A DNA stretch of 11,514 nt from Rhodobacterales bacterium UBA3077 (GTDB lineage: Bacteria; Pseudomonadota; Alphaproteobacteria; Rhodobacterales; Rhodobacteraceae): positions 1 to 11,514 of the forward strand of contig DFBP01000008.1 in the NCBI GenBank assembly GCA_002366685.1. Direction: 5' to 3'. Positions within the stretch are counted from its first letter, which is position 1. Each line of letters starts with the position of its first letter. This document shows, piece after piece, positions 1-6,603 of this stretch. The notes beneath the pieces were generated by a model. The model did no database searches. It saw only the letters and a program-made list of their open reading frames with translations, and was not told the origin of the DNA. Both the position numbers and the translations under genes were made by a program.

Positions 1-861
1 TCGGCGGATCTCACCGGCTCGAACCTGACCAAAACCACCGGCATGACCCATGTCACGGCTGACGATTTCTCCGGTTCTTACGTTTACTACGGTGTGCGCG
101 AATTCGGCATGGCTGCGGCCATGAACGGCATCAGCCTGCATGGCGGTTTTGTGCCCTATGGCGGCACCTTCCTTGTGTTTGCCGACTATATGCGCGGCGC
201 GATCCGCCTCTCGGCCCTTATGGGCAAGCGAGTTATCTATGTGCTCACGCATGACAGCATCGGCCTTGGAGAAGATGGCCCAACCCACCAGCCGGTGGAA
301 ACCATCGCCAGCCTGCGCGCTATTCCTAACCTCAACGTTTATCGCCCGGCGGATGCGGTCGAAACCGCTGAAGCTTGGGAGTTGGCCATGGCGGACGAAG
401 GCACGCCTTCGATCCTCTGCCTTTCGCGACAAGGTCTGCCGACCGTGCGCACCGAGCACAGCGACGAAATCATCTCGAGCAAGGGCGCTTACGTTCTAAA
501 AGAGGCTGTTGGCGACCGCGATGTGACCATCATCGCCACCGGCTCCGAGGTGGAAATTGCCCTAAACGCCGCCGAGCAGCTGGCAGCCAATGGGACAAAA
601 GCCGCTGTGGTTTCCGCCCCATGCTTCGAACTCTTCAAAGCGCAGCCAGCCGCCTACCGTGCCGAGGTGCTCGGCACCGCACCGCGCGTTGGGATCGAAG
701 CGGCTATCGAACAAAGCTGGGGGGCCTTGCTAGGCGACAACTCTGCCTTTATTGGGATGAGTAGCTTTGGCGCTTCGGCACCGGCTGACGAACTCTACGA
801 ACACTTTGGCATTACCGCACAAGCCGTGGTAGACGCCGCAAACAAACTTATCAACGCTTAG
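1..861 (+). CDS. cbbT: Transketolase, C-terminal part (5' end outside window)
   Basis: Transketolase is a thiamine-diphosphate enzyme that moves two-carbon ketol units between sugar phosphates in the Calvin cycle and pentose phosphate pathway (cytosol). The reading frame is open from base 1, so the ATG at 43 is internal. The 286 visible residues begin in the conserved SADLTGSNLT region and cover the pyrimidine-binding and C-terminal domains. Visible marks are the REFGM segment with the Glu (residue 34 of the visible part) that activates the cofactor, and the very conserved stretch HDSIGLGEDGPTHQPVE at about 84-100. A full transketolase has about 660-680 residues, so somewhat more than half is missing to the left. 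The stop is 13 bases before the GAPDH start, so the two are co-transcribed. The symbol cbbT rests on the operon context; by sequence alone it could be called tkt. Confidence 0.95.
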   Translation, partial: SADLTGSNLTKTTGMTHVTADDFSGSYVYYGVREFGMAAAMNGISLHGGFVPYGGTFLVFADYMRGAIRLSALMGKRVIYVLTHDSIGLGEDGPTHQPVETIASLRAIPNLNVYRPADAVETAEAWELAMADEGTPSILCLSRQGLPTVRTEHSDEIISSKGAYVLKEAVGDRDVTIIATGSEVEIALNAAEQLAANGTKAAVVSAPCFELFKAQPAAYRAEVLGTAPRVGIEAAIEQSWGALLGDNSAFIGMSSFGASAPADELYEHFGITAQAVVDAANKLINA

Positions 862-874
862 AGGAATTCTGACA

Positions 875-1873
875 ATGACTGTAAAAGTAGCCATCAACGG
901 CTTTGGCCGTATCGGACGTAACGTGCTTCGCGCCATCATCGAATCGGGCCGCACCGATATCGAAGTTGTTGCCATCAACGACCTTGGTTCGGTTGATTAC
1001 AACGCACACTTGCTGCAATTCGACTCTGTGCACGGCAAGTTCCCTGCCAAAGTGACCGTAGACGGGGACACCATCGACGTGGGCACCGGCCCGATCAAGG
1101 TAACTGCCATTCGCAACCCTGACGAACTGCCATGGGACGGCGTAGACATCGCCATGGAATGCACAGGCTTCTTCACAGCGAAAGACAAAGCTGAATTGCA
1201 CCTGAAAAACGGCTCCAAAAAAGTGCTTATTTCAGCACCCGGTGCCAACGCTGACAAAACCATCGTTTACGGTGTAAACGACAACACGCTGACCGCTGAT
1301 GACATCATCGTTTCCAACGCGTCTTGCACCACCAACTGCCTGTCACCAGTGGCGCATGTGCTGCACAATCTTGTGGGCATCAAAAGCGGTTTCATGACCA
1401 CGATCCACTCCTATACCGGTGACCAGCCAACGCTCGACACCATGCATAGTGACCTGTATCGCGCCCGCGCTGCGGCATTGAACATGATCCCTACATCTAC
1501 CGGGGCTGCCAAAGCGGTTGGTCTTGTTTTGCCTGAGTTGAACGGCAAGCTCGACGGCGTTTCGATCCGCGTGCCAACTCCGAATGTTTCGGTTGTTGAC
1601 CTCTGCTTCCTGCCAAATCGCGCCACAAGCGTTGACGAAATTAACAACGCCATCCGCGAAGCCGCAGACGGCCCGCTCAAAGGTGTGCTGGGTTATACAG
1701 ACGTGCAAAACGTGTCGATGGACTTCAACCATGACCCGCATTCAAGCATTTTCCACACCGATCAAACTAAAGTTATGGAAGACGGCATCGTGCGAATCCT
1801 TACTTGGTATGACAACGAGTGGGGCTTCTCGAACCGTATGGCCGACACCGCTGTTGCCATGGGCAACCTCTAA
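875..1873 (+). CDS. cbbG: Glyceraldehyde-3-phosphate dehydrogenase, type I
   Basis: This enzyme interconverts 1,3-bisphosphoglycerate and glyceraldehyde 3-phosphate with a nicotinamide cofactor; in this operon it would serve the reductive step of the Calvin cycle. The protein has 332 residues, the usual length. The Rossmann fold opens with INGFGRIGRN (7-16). Asp36 after the second strand (AINDLGS) favours NAD(H). The active site SNASCTTNCLSP carries the nucleophile Cys151, and His178 (TTIHSYTGDQ) is the base. The C-terminal WYDNEWGFSNRM motif is complete. The start is supported by GAGGA about ten bases upstream. The gene lies between transketolase and aldolase, as in the Rhodobacter form II cbb operon. 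A general gapA role in glycolysis or gluconeogenesis cannot be excluded from sequence. Confidence 0.96.
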   Translation: MTVKVAINGFGRIGRNVLRAIIESGRTDIEVVAINDLGSVDYNAHLLQFDSVHGKFPAKVTVDGDTIDVGTGPIKVTAIRNPDELPWDGVDIAMECTGFFTAKDKAELHLKNGSKKVLISAPGANADKTIVYGVNDNTLTADDIIVSNASCTTNCLSPVAHVLHNLVGIKSGFMTTIHSYTGDQPTLDTMHSDLYRARAAALNMIPTSTGAAKAVGLVLPELNGKLDGVSIRVPTPNVSVVDLCFLPNRATSVDEINNAIREAADGPLKGVLGYTDVQNVSMDFNHDPHSSIFHTDQTKVMEDGIVRILTWYDNEWGFSNRMADTAVAMGNL

Positions 1874-1890
1874 ACCAAACCCATCAATAA

Positions 1891-1911
1891 GGGTGGCCCT
1901 TGAGGCCACCC
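1891..1911 (+). promoter_or_regulatory. Intercistronic hairpin between GAPDH and aldolase genes
   Basis: A perfect 8-bp inverted repeat, GGGTGGCC (1891-1898) and GGCCACCC (1904-1911), with a CTTGA loop. It lies in the 54-base gap and ends just before the Shine-Dalgarno AGGAGAG of the aldolase gene. There is no T-tract, so it is not a normal intrinsic terminator. It may be an mRNA processing or stability element that sets relative expression inside the operon (inference). Confidence 0.6.
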
Positions 1912-1927
1912 AAACAGGAGAGATAAA

Positions 1928-2977
1928 ATGGCCCTTATTACCCTTCGCCAGTTGCTGGACCACGCCGCCGAAAACGACTACGGCATGCCAGCTTTTAACA
2001 TCAACAACATGGAGCAAGGTCTTGCGATTATGAAAGCCGCGCAAAAGGTTGATGCGCCGGTTATCATGCAAGCCTCTCGCGGCGCGCGTTCTTATGCGGG
2101 TGACATCATGCTCCAGCATATGATTCAGGCGCTGTCCGAAATGTATCCGGACATCCCTGTCTGTATGCACCAGGACCACGGCAACAACGAGCAGACCTGT
2201 ATGTCTGCGATCAAATACGGCTTCACCTCGGTGATGATGGACGGCTCCCTGAAAGCCGACATGAAAACACCAGCTGATTTTGCCTATAACGTTGATATCA
2301 CCGAGCGCGTTGCGCGCATCGCCCACTGGGTTGGTGCCTCCGTTGAGGGTGAACTTGGGGTTCTCGGCTCACTGGAAACCGGCGAAGCGGCTGAAGAAGA
2401 CGGCTCCGGCGCTGTTGGCAAGCTCTCCATGGAGCAACTGCTGACCGACCCTGACGAAGCCGCTGATTTTGTAGCCAAAACCAAGGTTGACGCGCTGGCG
2501 ATCGCCTGTGGCACCAGCCACGGCGCTTACAAGTTCTCCAGCAAGCCAACGGGTGATACACTGGCGATCAGCCAGATCGAAGCCATCCACGCCAAAATCC
2601 CGAATGTTCACCTTGTGATGCACGGCTCCTCTTCGGTGCCGCAATATCTGCAAGACTTGATCAACGAAAACGGTGGCGAAATGGCGCAAACCTACGGGGT
2701 TCCGGTGGAAGAGATCGAGCGCGGCATCAAATCGGGTGTACGCAAGGTTAACATCGACACCGACAACCGCATGGCGCTTACCGGCATGTTCCGCAAAGTG
2801 GCGCAGGACAGCCCGAAAGAATTTGACCCGCGCAAATTCATGATCCCTGCCATGGCTGAAATGGAAAAACTGGTGATCGACCGTTTTGAGCGCTTTGGTG
2901 CGGCTGGCAATGCATCCGGCATCAAGGTTATCCCGCTGGATGACATGGCCAAGCGTTACGCTGACGGCTCGCTCTAA
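1928..2977 (+). CDS. cbbA: Fructose-bisphosphate aldolase, class II
   Basis: A zinc-dependent aldolase that condenses glyceraldehyde 3-phosphate and dihydroxyacetone phosphate; the Calvin-cycle form also makes sedoheptulose bisphosphate. The 349 residues fit the CbbA-type class II family. Visible elements are HQDHG (81-85), with His84 as likely zinc ligand, the MMDGS segment (103-107), EGELG with Glu142, His198 in GTSHG, and His232 in MHGSSS, which together form the metal and phosphate site. The VNIDTDNR segment near residues 274-281 binds substrate in the family. A strong Shine-Dalgarno (AGGAGAG, about 1916-1922) precedes the ATG. The gene directly precedes the RuBisCO-like gene, as cbbA precedes cbbM in Rhodobacter. 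Nothing in its active site looks damaged, in contrast to the next gene. Confidence 0.96.
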   Translation: MALITLRQLLDHAAENDYGMPAFNINNMEQGLAIMKAAQKVDAPVIMQASRGARSYAGDIMLQHMIQALSEMYPDIPVCMHQDHGNNEQTCMSAIKYGFTSVMMDGSLKADMKTPADFAYNVDITERVARIAHWVGASVEGELGVLGSLETGEAAEEDGSGAVGKLSMEQLLTDPDEAADFVAKTKVDALAIACGTSHGAYKFSSKPTGDTLAISQIEAIHAKIPNVHLVMHGSSSVPQYLQDLINENGGEMAQTYGVPVEEIERGIKSGVRKVNIDTDNRMALTGMFRKVAQDSPKEFDPRKFMIPAMAEMEKLVIDRFERFGAAGNASGIKVIPLDDMAKRYADGSL

Positions 2978-2987
2978 GCAGAGCGCT

Positions 2988-3003
2988 GGGTCAACCTTGG
3001 CCC
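2988..3003 (+). promoter_or_regulatory. Weak intercistronic hairpin before the RuBisCO-like gene
   Basis: GGGTC (2988-2992) can pair with GGCCC (2999-3003), including one G-U pair, around a six-base loop. It lies in the 54-base gap between the aldolase gene and the RuBisCO-like gene and has no T-tract. It sits in the same relative place as the stronger hairpin before the aldolase gene. Its function is unproven. Confidence 0.3.
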
Positions 3004-3031
3004 GGCAACACCAAAACAGAGAGGGGGAGGC

Positions 3032-4393
3032 ATGGATCACACAGATCGTTATATCAATCTCTCCCTCACTGATGCCGCGTTGATCGAGCAAGGCAACCAC
3101 GTGCTTGCGGCCTACGATTTACAGCCAAAAGCCGGACATGATTTCCAAACCACCGCCCGCTATTTCGCCGCTGATATTTCAGCCGGCACCCTTGAGACCC
3201 ATGCCTCGGGAAGCCGCGAATATGATGCTGTGGTCTATGAAGCCCTCGCCCTTGAGGGCCTTGTCAAAATCGCCATTCCGGTAGAGTTATTTGACCGCAA
3301 CGTGAGTGACGGTAGCGGCAGCATCTCGAACCTGCTCAACCTGTGTGTAGGCAATAATCAGGGCATGGGGGATATCATCTCTGCCAAGCTGCACGACTTT
3401 TTCATCCCGCCGGACTATCTCAAAATCTTCGACGGCCCCGCCACCAGCATCAACCAGCTTTGGCAGCAGCTCGGGCGATGCGATGGTCTGATCGTTGGCG
3501 GTATCCTCAAGCCCAAGCTTGGCATGGGGCCCGAAGAAATGGCCGAGGCCGCTTACCAGTTCTGGCTCGGGGGTGACATGGTCGACCATGACGCCGCGCA
3601 GGGAAACCAGCGCTTTGCACCATTTGAAGAAAGCATCCAGCAAATAGCAGACGCCATGCAGCGCAGCCAGCAGGAGACTGGAGAAGCTAAGTTCTTCTCG
3701 GTCAATATCACCGCCGATGATCATCACGAGATATTGGCGCGCGGCGAGATCGCGCTCAAAGCCTTTGGCGAAAACGCCAGCCACGTTGCATTTGTAGTCA
3801 ACGGCTACCTAGCCGGACCATCGGCAGTGACCACCGCACGCCGTGCCTTCCCAGATCATTTCCTGCAATTCCACCGCGCGGGCCATGCCGCCGTGACCTC
3901 ACCGCAATCCACCCGCGGCTACAGCGCCTTTGTACTGGCAAAAATTGCGCGGATGTCTGGGGCATCCGGCATTCACACCGGCACCATGGGTTTTGGCACA
4001 CTAGAGGGCCATGAGGTCGATCGTCCCATCGCCTGCATGATCGCACAAGATAGCGCCAAAGGCCCGTTTTTCCAGCAAGAATGGGGAGAGATGCCGCGCA
4101 GTGCAGCCATCCTTTCCGGCGGGATGAACGCGCTCCGGCTACCGGGGTTCTTCGAAAACCTCGGCCATTCCAACCTGATCCTCGCCGCTGGCGGCGGGGC
4201 TTTTGGCCACATCGATGGCCCCACTGCGGGCGCGCTATCCCTTCGCCAAGCCGAGGCCTGCTGGCTGGAGCGGGCCGACCCGATCTCCTTTGCCCGCGAG
4301 CACACAGAATTCGCCCACGCCTTTGTCAGCTTTCAGACAGATGCCGATATCATCCACCCGGGCTGGCGCCGCGCGCTCCCCGCAGACCAATAG
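3032..4393 (+). CDS. Form II RuBisCO homologue lacking key catalytic residues (CbbM-like RuBisCO-like protein)
   Basis: The gene occupies the cbbM slot, and its 453 residues align end to end with form II RuBisCO. Shared segments include GNNQGMGD (107-114), KPKLGM (160-165), SVNITADD (223-230), HRAGH (281-285), GIHTGTMGFG (313-322), SGGMNALR (362-369) and AGGGAFGHIDG (386-396). Against R. rubrum CbbM, recalled from memory, four residues central to catalysis differ. The carbamylated Lys191 is Asp185, the Mg-ligand Glu194 is Ala188, the loop-6 Lys329 is Thr323, and Glu48 is Asp48. Asn54 is Leu54. Retained are Thr53, Asn108, Lys160, Lys162, Asp187, His281, Arg282, His315, Ser362 and the phosphate-binding glycines. 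Two 3-residue deletions and a shorter tail explain the smaller size. The frame is intact and the start has a purine-rich GAGGGGGAGG just upstream. CO2 fixation by the known mechanism is not expected. A different reaction on a sugar phosphate, a regulatory subunit role, or early decay are all possible. The symbol is left empty because cbbM implies activity. Confidence 0.93.
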   Translation: MDHTDRYINLSLTDAALIEQGNHVLAAYDLQPKAGHDFQTTARYFAADISAGTLETHASGSREYDAVVYEALALEGLVKIAIPVELFDRNVSDGSGSISNLLNLCVGNNQGMGDIISAKLHDFFIPPDYLKIFDGPATSINQLWQQLGRCDGLIVGGILKPKLGMGPEEMAEAAYQFWLGGDMVDHDAAQGNQRFAPFEESIQQIADAMQRSQQETGEAKFFSVNITADDHHEILARGEIALKAFGENASHVAFVVNGYLAGPSAVTTARRAFPDHFLQFHRAGHAAVTSPQSTRGYSAFVLAKIARMSGASGIHTGTMGFGTLEGHEVDRPIACMIAQDSAKGPFFQQEWGEMPRSAAILSGGMNALRLPGFFENLGHSNLILAAGGGAFGHIDGPTAGALSLRQAEACWLERADPISFAREHTEFAHAFVSFQTDADIIHPGWRRALPADQ

Positions 4394-4418
4394 TTAACCC
4401 AAGAAACAAGGACACATC

Positions 4419-5102
4419 ATGGACCGTTCAATCAAAATCGCCCCGTCGATCCTCTCGGCAGATTTCGCCAACTTCGGACAAGAAATCCGCGCCATCGAAG
4501 ACCAAGGCTGTGACTGGGTCCATGTGGACGTGATGGACGGCCACTTTGTACCCAACCTCACCTTTGGCCCCCCCGCCGTGGCCGCCTTCCGCCCGCACGT
4601 AAAAACCGTGATGGACGTGCACTTGATGATCGCACCAGTGGACCAGTATATCGAAGCCTACGCGAAAGCCGGTGCCGACTATATCTCGGCCCATCTTGAG
4701 GCCACCACCCACCCGCACCGCACCTTGCAGGCCATTCGCGCCAGCGGGGCCAAGGCGGGGCTGGCGCTCAACCCCGGCACCGGCATTGGGGACATCGAAT
4801 ACCTGCTCGACATGATCGACATGTTTGTGGTGATGACCGTGAACCCCGGCTTTGGTGGGCAAAAGTTCATCCACTCGCAAATCGAAAAAGTGAAAAACCT
4901 GCGCGCCATGATCGGCGACCGCCCGATCCATATCGAGATCGACGGCGGGATCACCCCTGAAACCGCGCCCCTTATGGCAGCTGCAGGCGCGGATGTGCTG
5001 GTCGCTGGGTCAGCCGTGTTCAACGGTGGCTCGGTGGATACTCCCGAGGTTTACGGCAACAACATTCGCGCGATCCGCGACGCAGCAGAGGCAGCCCGCT
5101 AA
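4419..5102 (+). CDS. cbbE: Ribulose-phosphate 3-epimerase
   Basis: Interconverts ribulose 5-phosphate and xylulose 5-phosphate in the regeneration phase of the Calvin cycle and in the pentose phosphate pathway. The 227-residue TIM barrel carries the full metal set expected for the family: His35 and Asp37 in HVDVMDGHFVPN, His68 in DVHLM, and Asp175 in IEIDGGI. The phosphate-binding NPGFGGQKF (142-150) and the late GSAVF segment are present. AAGGA lies about ten bases before the ATG. Only 25 bases separate it from the RuBisCO-like gene, and one base separates it from the next phosphatase gene. It could equally be called rpe; cbbE follows from the operon. Confidence 0.96.
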   Translation: MDRSIKIAPSILSADFANFGQEIRAIEDQGCDWVHVDVMDGHFVPNLTFGPPAVAAFRPHVKTVMDVHLMIAPVDQYIEAYAKAGADYISAHLEATTHPHRTLQAIRASGAKAGLALNPGTGIGDIEYLLDMIDMFVVMTVNPGFGGQKFIHSQIEKVKNLRAMIGDRPIHIEIDGGITPETAPLMAAAGADVLVAGSAVFNGGSVDTPEVYGNNIRAIRDAAEAAR

Positions 5103-5103
5103 G

Positions 5104-5745
5104 ATGAAATCCATTGTTTTTGATCTGGACGGCACGCTGATTCACAGCGCGCCGGACCTGCAAGCCGCGGCCAACAAAATGCTGGCTGACTACGACCTTG
5201 CGCCGCTGGATGTATCCACCATCGAGTCCTTCATCGGCAACGGCGTGCCCAAGCTGGTGGAACGCTGTCTGCGCGTTTATGGCCTCCCGCAAAGCGAAGA
5301 AGCCATTGACAAAATGCGCCGCTATTATGACGCTGACCCCTACACCCTCACGGAGCCATACGCCGGTGTGGTGGATTGCCTGCACGCGCTCAAAGCAGCG
5401 GGCATTAAAATGGCGGTTTGCACCAATAAACCAGTGGCCCCCGCGCTCACCATTCTGGATGGGCTCGACCTAACCAAGTATTTCGACGTGGTCGTTGGCG
5501 GAGACACCTACCCCACCCACAAACCCGACGCACAACCGCTGCTCGGGTGCATGGAGAAAATGGGAGCCGATATGGCCAACACCGTTTATGTCGGCGATAG
5601 CGAAACCGATGCGCTCACAGCCAAAAATGCAGATATGACCTTCGCGCTGTTTTCCGGTGGCTACCGCAAAACCCCTTGCGAGGAACTGCGCCACCACTTC
5701 CTGTTTGACCATTTTGATACGCTAACCCCGTATCTGAAAGGCTGA
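5104..5745 (+). CDS. cbbZ: Phosphoglycolate phosphatase-type HAD hydrolase
   Basis: A 213-residue HAD-superfamily phosphatase of the Gph/CbbZ type, which hydrolyses 2-phosphoglycolate, the product of RuBisCO oxygenation. Motif I is FDLDGTL with nucleophile Asp7 and Asp9. Motif II is the CTNKP segment with Thr107. The motif III lysine is probably Lys140 (THKPDAQP), and motif IV is VGDSETD (163-169) with Asp165 and Asp169. The helical cap covers about residues 15-85. The frame is open further upstream to 4993, but the ATG at 5104 is chosen because it opens directly on motif I and follows the epimerase stop by one base, which suggests translational coupling. If the operon's own RuBisCO homologue is inactive, a source of phosphoglycolate must lie elsewhere or the enzyme has another substrate. 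Exact substrate is inferred. Confidence 0.9.
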   Translation: MKSIVFDLDGTLIHSAPDLQAAANKMLADYDLAPLDVSTIESFIGNGVPKLVERCLRVYGLPQSEEAIDKMRRYYDADPYTLTEPYAGVVDCLHALKAAGIKMAVCTNKPVAPALTILDGLDLTKYFDVVVGGDTYPTHKPDAQPLLGCMEKMGADMANTVYVGDSETDALTAKNADMTFALFSGGYRKTPCEELRHHFLFDHFDTLTPYLKG

Positions 5746-5748
5746 TCC

Positions 5749-6420
5749 ATGTCTGTGAAAGCTCTTATTTTCGACGTAGATGGTACCCTTGCCGAAACCG
5801 AAGAAGCCCATCGTGAGGCGTTTAACGATACATTCAAAGCCAACGGGATGGATTGGTATTGGGAAGTGCCGATGTATGGCATCCTGTTGAAAACCACAGG
5901 TGGCAAAGAGCGGATGCAGGAATACCAGCAAACCCACCGGACCGATGAGCCACAAATGGACTGGGAGCGCATCAAAGATATCCACGCCCAAAAAACCGAA
6001 CGCTATGTCGAGATCCTCGCCGCTGGTGGCTTACCCCTGCGCGATGGCGTGGCTGACCTGATCGAACGCGCAGCAGCGGCGGGCCTCCGCCTTGCCATTG
6101 CCACCACCACCAGCCGCCCAAATGTGGACGCGCTTACCGCCTGCTGTTGGGCGAAAGCGCCGGAAGATATATTCGAGATCATCGCCACCGGCGAACAGGT
6201 CAAAGCCAAAAAACCGGCGCCCGATCTCTTTGAACTCGCACTGAAAGGCCTCGGCCTGCCAGCCGAAGACTGCCTCGCCTTTGAGGATTCCCGCAATGGT
6301 GTGCTTTCTGCCACGGGTGCAGGCCTGCGCACCATCGTCACGCCCGGCAAATACACCGAAGACGATGATTTCACTCACGCTGAAGCCGTCATCCCCTCCC
6401 TCAAAGATTTTCCGATCTAA
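5749..6420 (+). CDS. cbbY: CbbY-type HAD phosphatase (probable xylulose-1,5-bisphosphate phosphatase)
   Basis: CbbY proteins remove xylulose 1,5-bisphosphate, a misfire product that inhibits RuBisCO. This 223-residue protein matches Rhodobacter CbbY along its length. Motif I is IFDVDGTLAETEEAHREAF, with Asp9, Asp11 and the substrate-contacting Glu17. TGGKERM (50-56) is the characteristic cap segment. IATTTSRPN supplies motif II, KAKKPAPD the motif III lysine, and FEDSRNG the motif IV acidic residues. It starts three bases after the preceding stop and is the last gene of the operon. Its presence normally implies a working RuBisCO in the cell, which is notable beside the altered CbbM homologue. 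A related beta-phosphoglucomutase-like activity is less likely given the CbbY-specific motifs. Confidence 0.92.
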   Translation: MSVKALIFDVDGTLAETEEAHREAFNDTFKANGMDWYWEVPMYGILLKTTGGKERMQEYQQTHRTDEPQMDWERIKDIHAQKTERYVEILAAGGLPLRDGVADLIERAAAAGLRLAIATTTSRPNVDALTACCWAKAPEDIFEIIATGEQVKAKKPAPDLFELALKGLGLPAEDCLAFEDSRNGVLSATGAGLRTIVTPGKYTEDDDFTHAEAVIPSLKDFPI

Positions 6421-6454
6421 CCCTTTCCAAATTGTCGAAATATCCCGGGGTGAA

Positions 6455-6488
6455 TTTGGCCAGCGGCCAAAGAGGGGCAGCGCCCCTC
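6455..6488. repeat. Two tandem perfect hairpins with identical AGC loops
   Basis: TTTGGCC (6455-6461) pairs with GGCCAAA (6465-6471) around AGC. Immediately next, GAGGGGC (6472-6478) pairs with GCCCCTC (6482-6488) around AGC as seen here. The stems are 7 bp each, perfect, and directly abut. A further GGCCAAAT at 6514-6521 is the inverse of ATTTGGCC at 6454-6461. The layout resembles REP-like extragenic palindromes. It may protect or end the cbb operon transcript, but there is no T-tract. Confidence 0.75.
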
Positions 6489-6506
6489 CCGAGCAAAGCG
6501 AGGCCA
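6489..6506. repeat. Dispersed intergenic repeat, copy 1
   Basis: The 18-mer CCGAGCAAAGCGAGGCCA matches the 18-mer at 9517-9534 (CCGAGCGCAGCGAGGCCA) at 16 of 18 positions, in the same orientation. Both copies lie a short distance after the 3' end of a + strand gene. This fits a family of dispersed extragenic elements in the genome. Confidence 0.55.
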
Positions 6507-6603
6507 TCGGCATGGCCAAATCCGGCAGGATACGGCCATGCTAATACAGGCAGGAAGCAAAATTGCGCCGCCTCAGCCCTTGATTGTAACAGTGATTTAA
6601 CCC

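Noticed and set aside
2369..3100. Long - strand open frame (243 codons) across aldolase and RuBisCO-like genes
   Set aside because: It is antisense to well-supported genes with complete motifs and has no family features of its own; such shadows are common in GC-rich coding DNA.
3032..4393. Pseudogene or sequencing-error explanation for the RuBisCO homologue
   Set aside because: There is no frameshift or internal stop, both ends are intact, and the changes need separate codon changes at distant catalytic positions. Recent functional loss is still possible and is kept as an alternative.
4993..5103. Longer N-terminus for the phosphoglycolate phosphatase gene
   Set aside because: The extra 37 codons lie inside the epimerase gene in another frame and do not look like HAD sequence. 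The ATG at 5104 opens directly on motif I.
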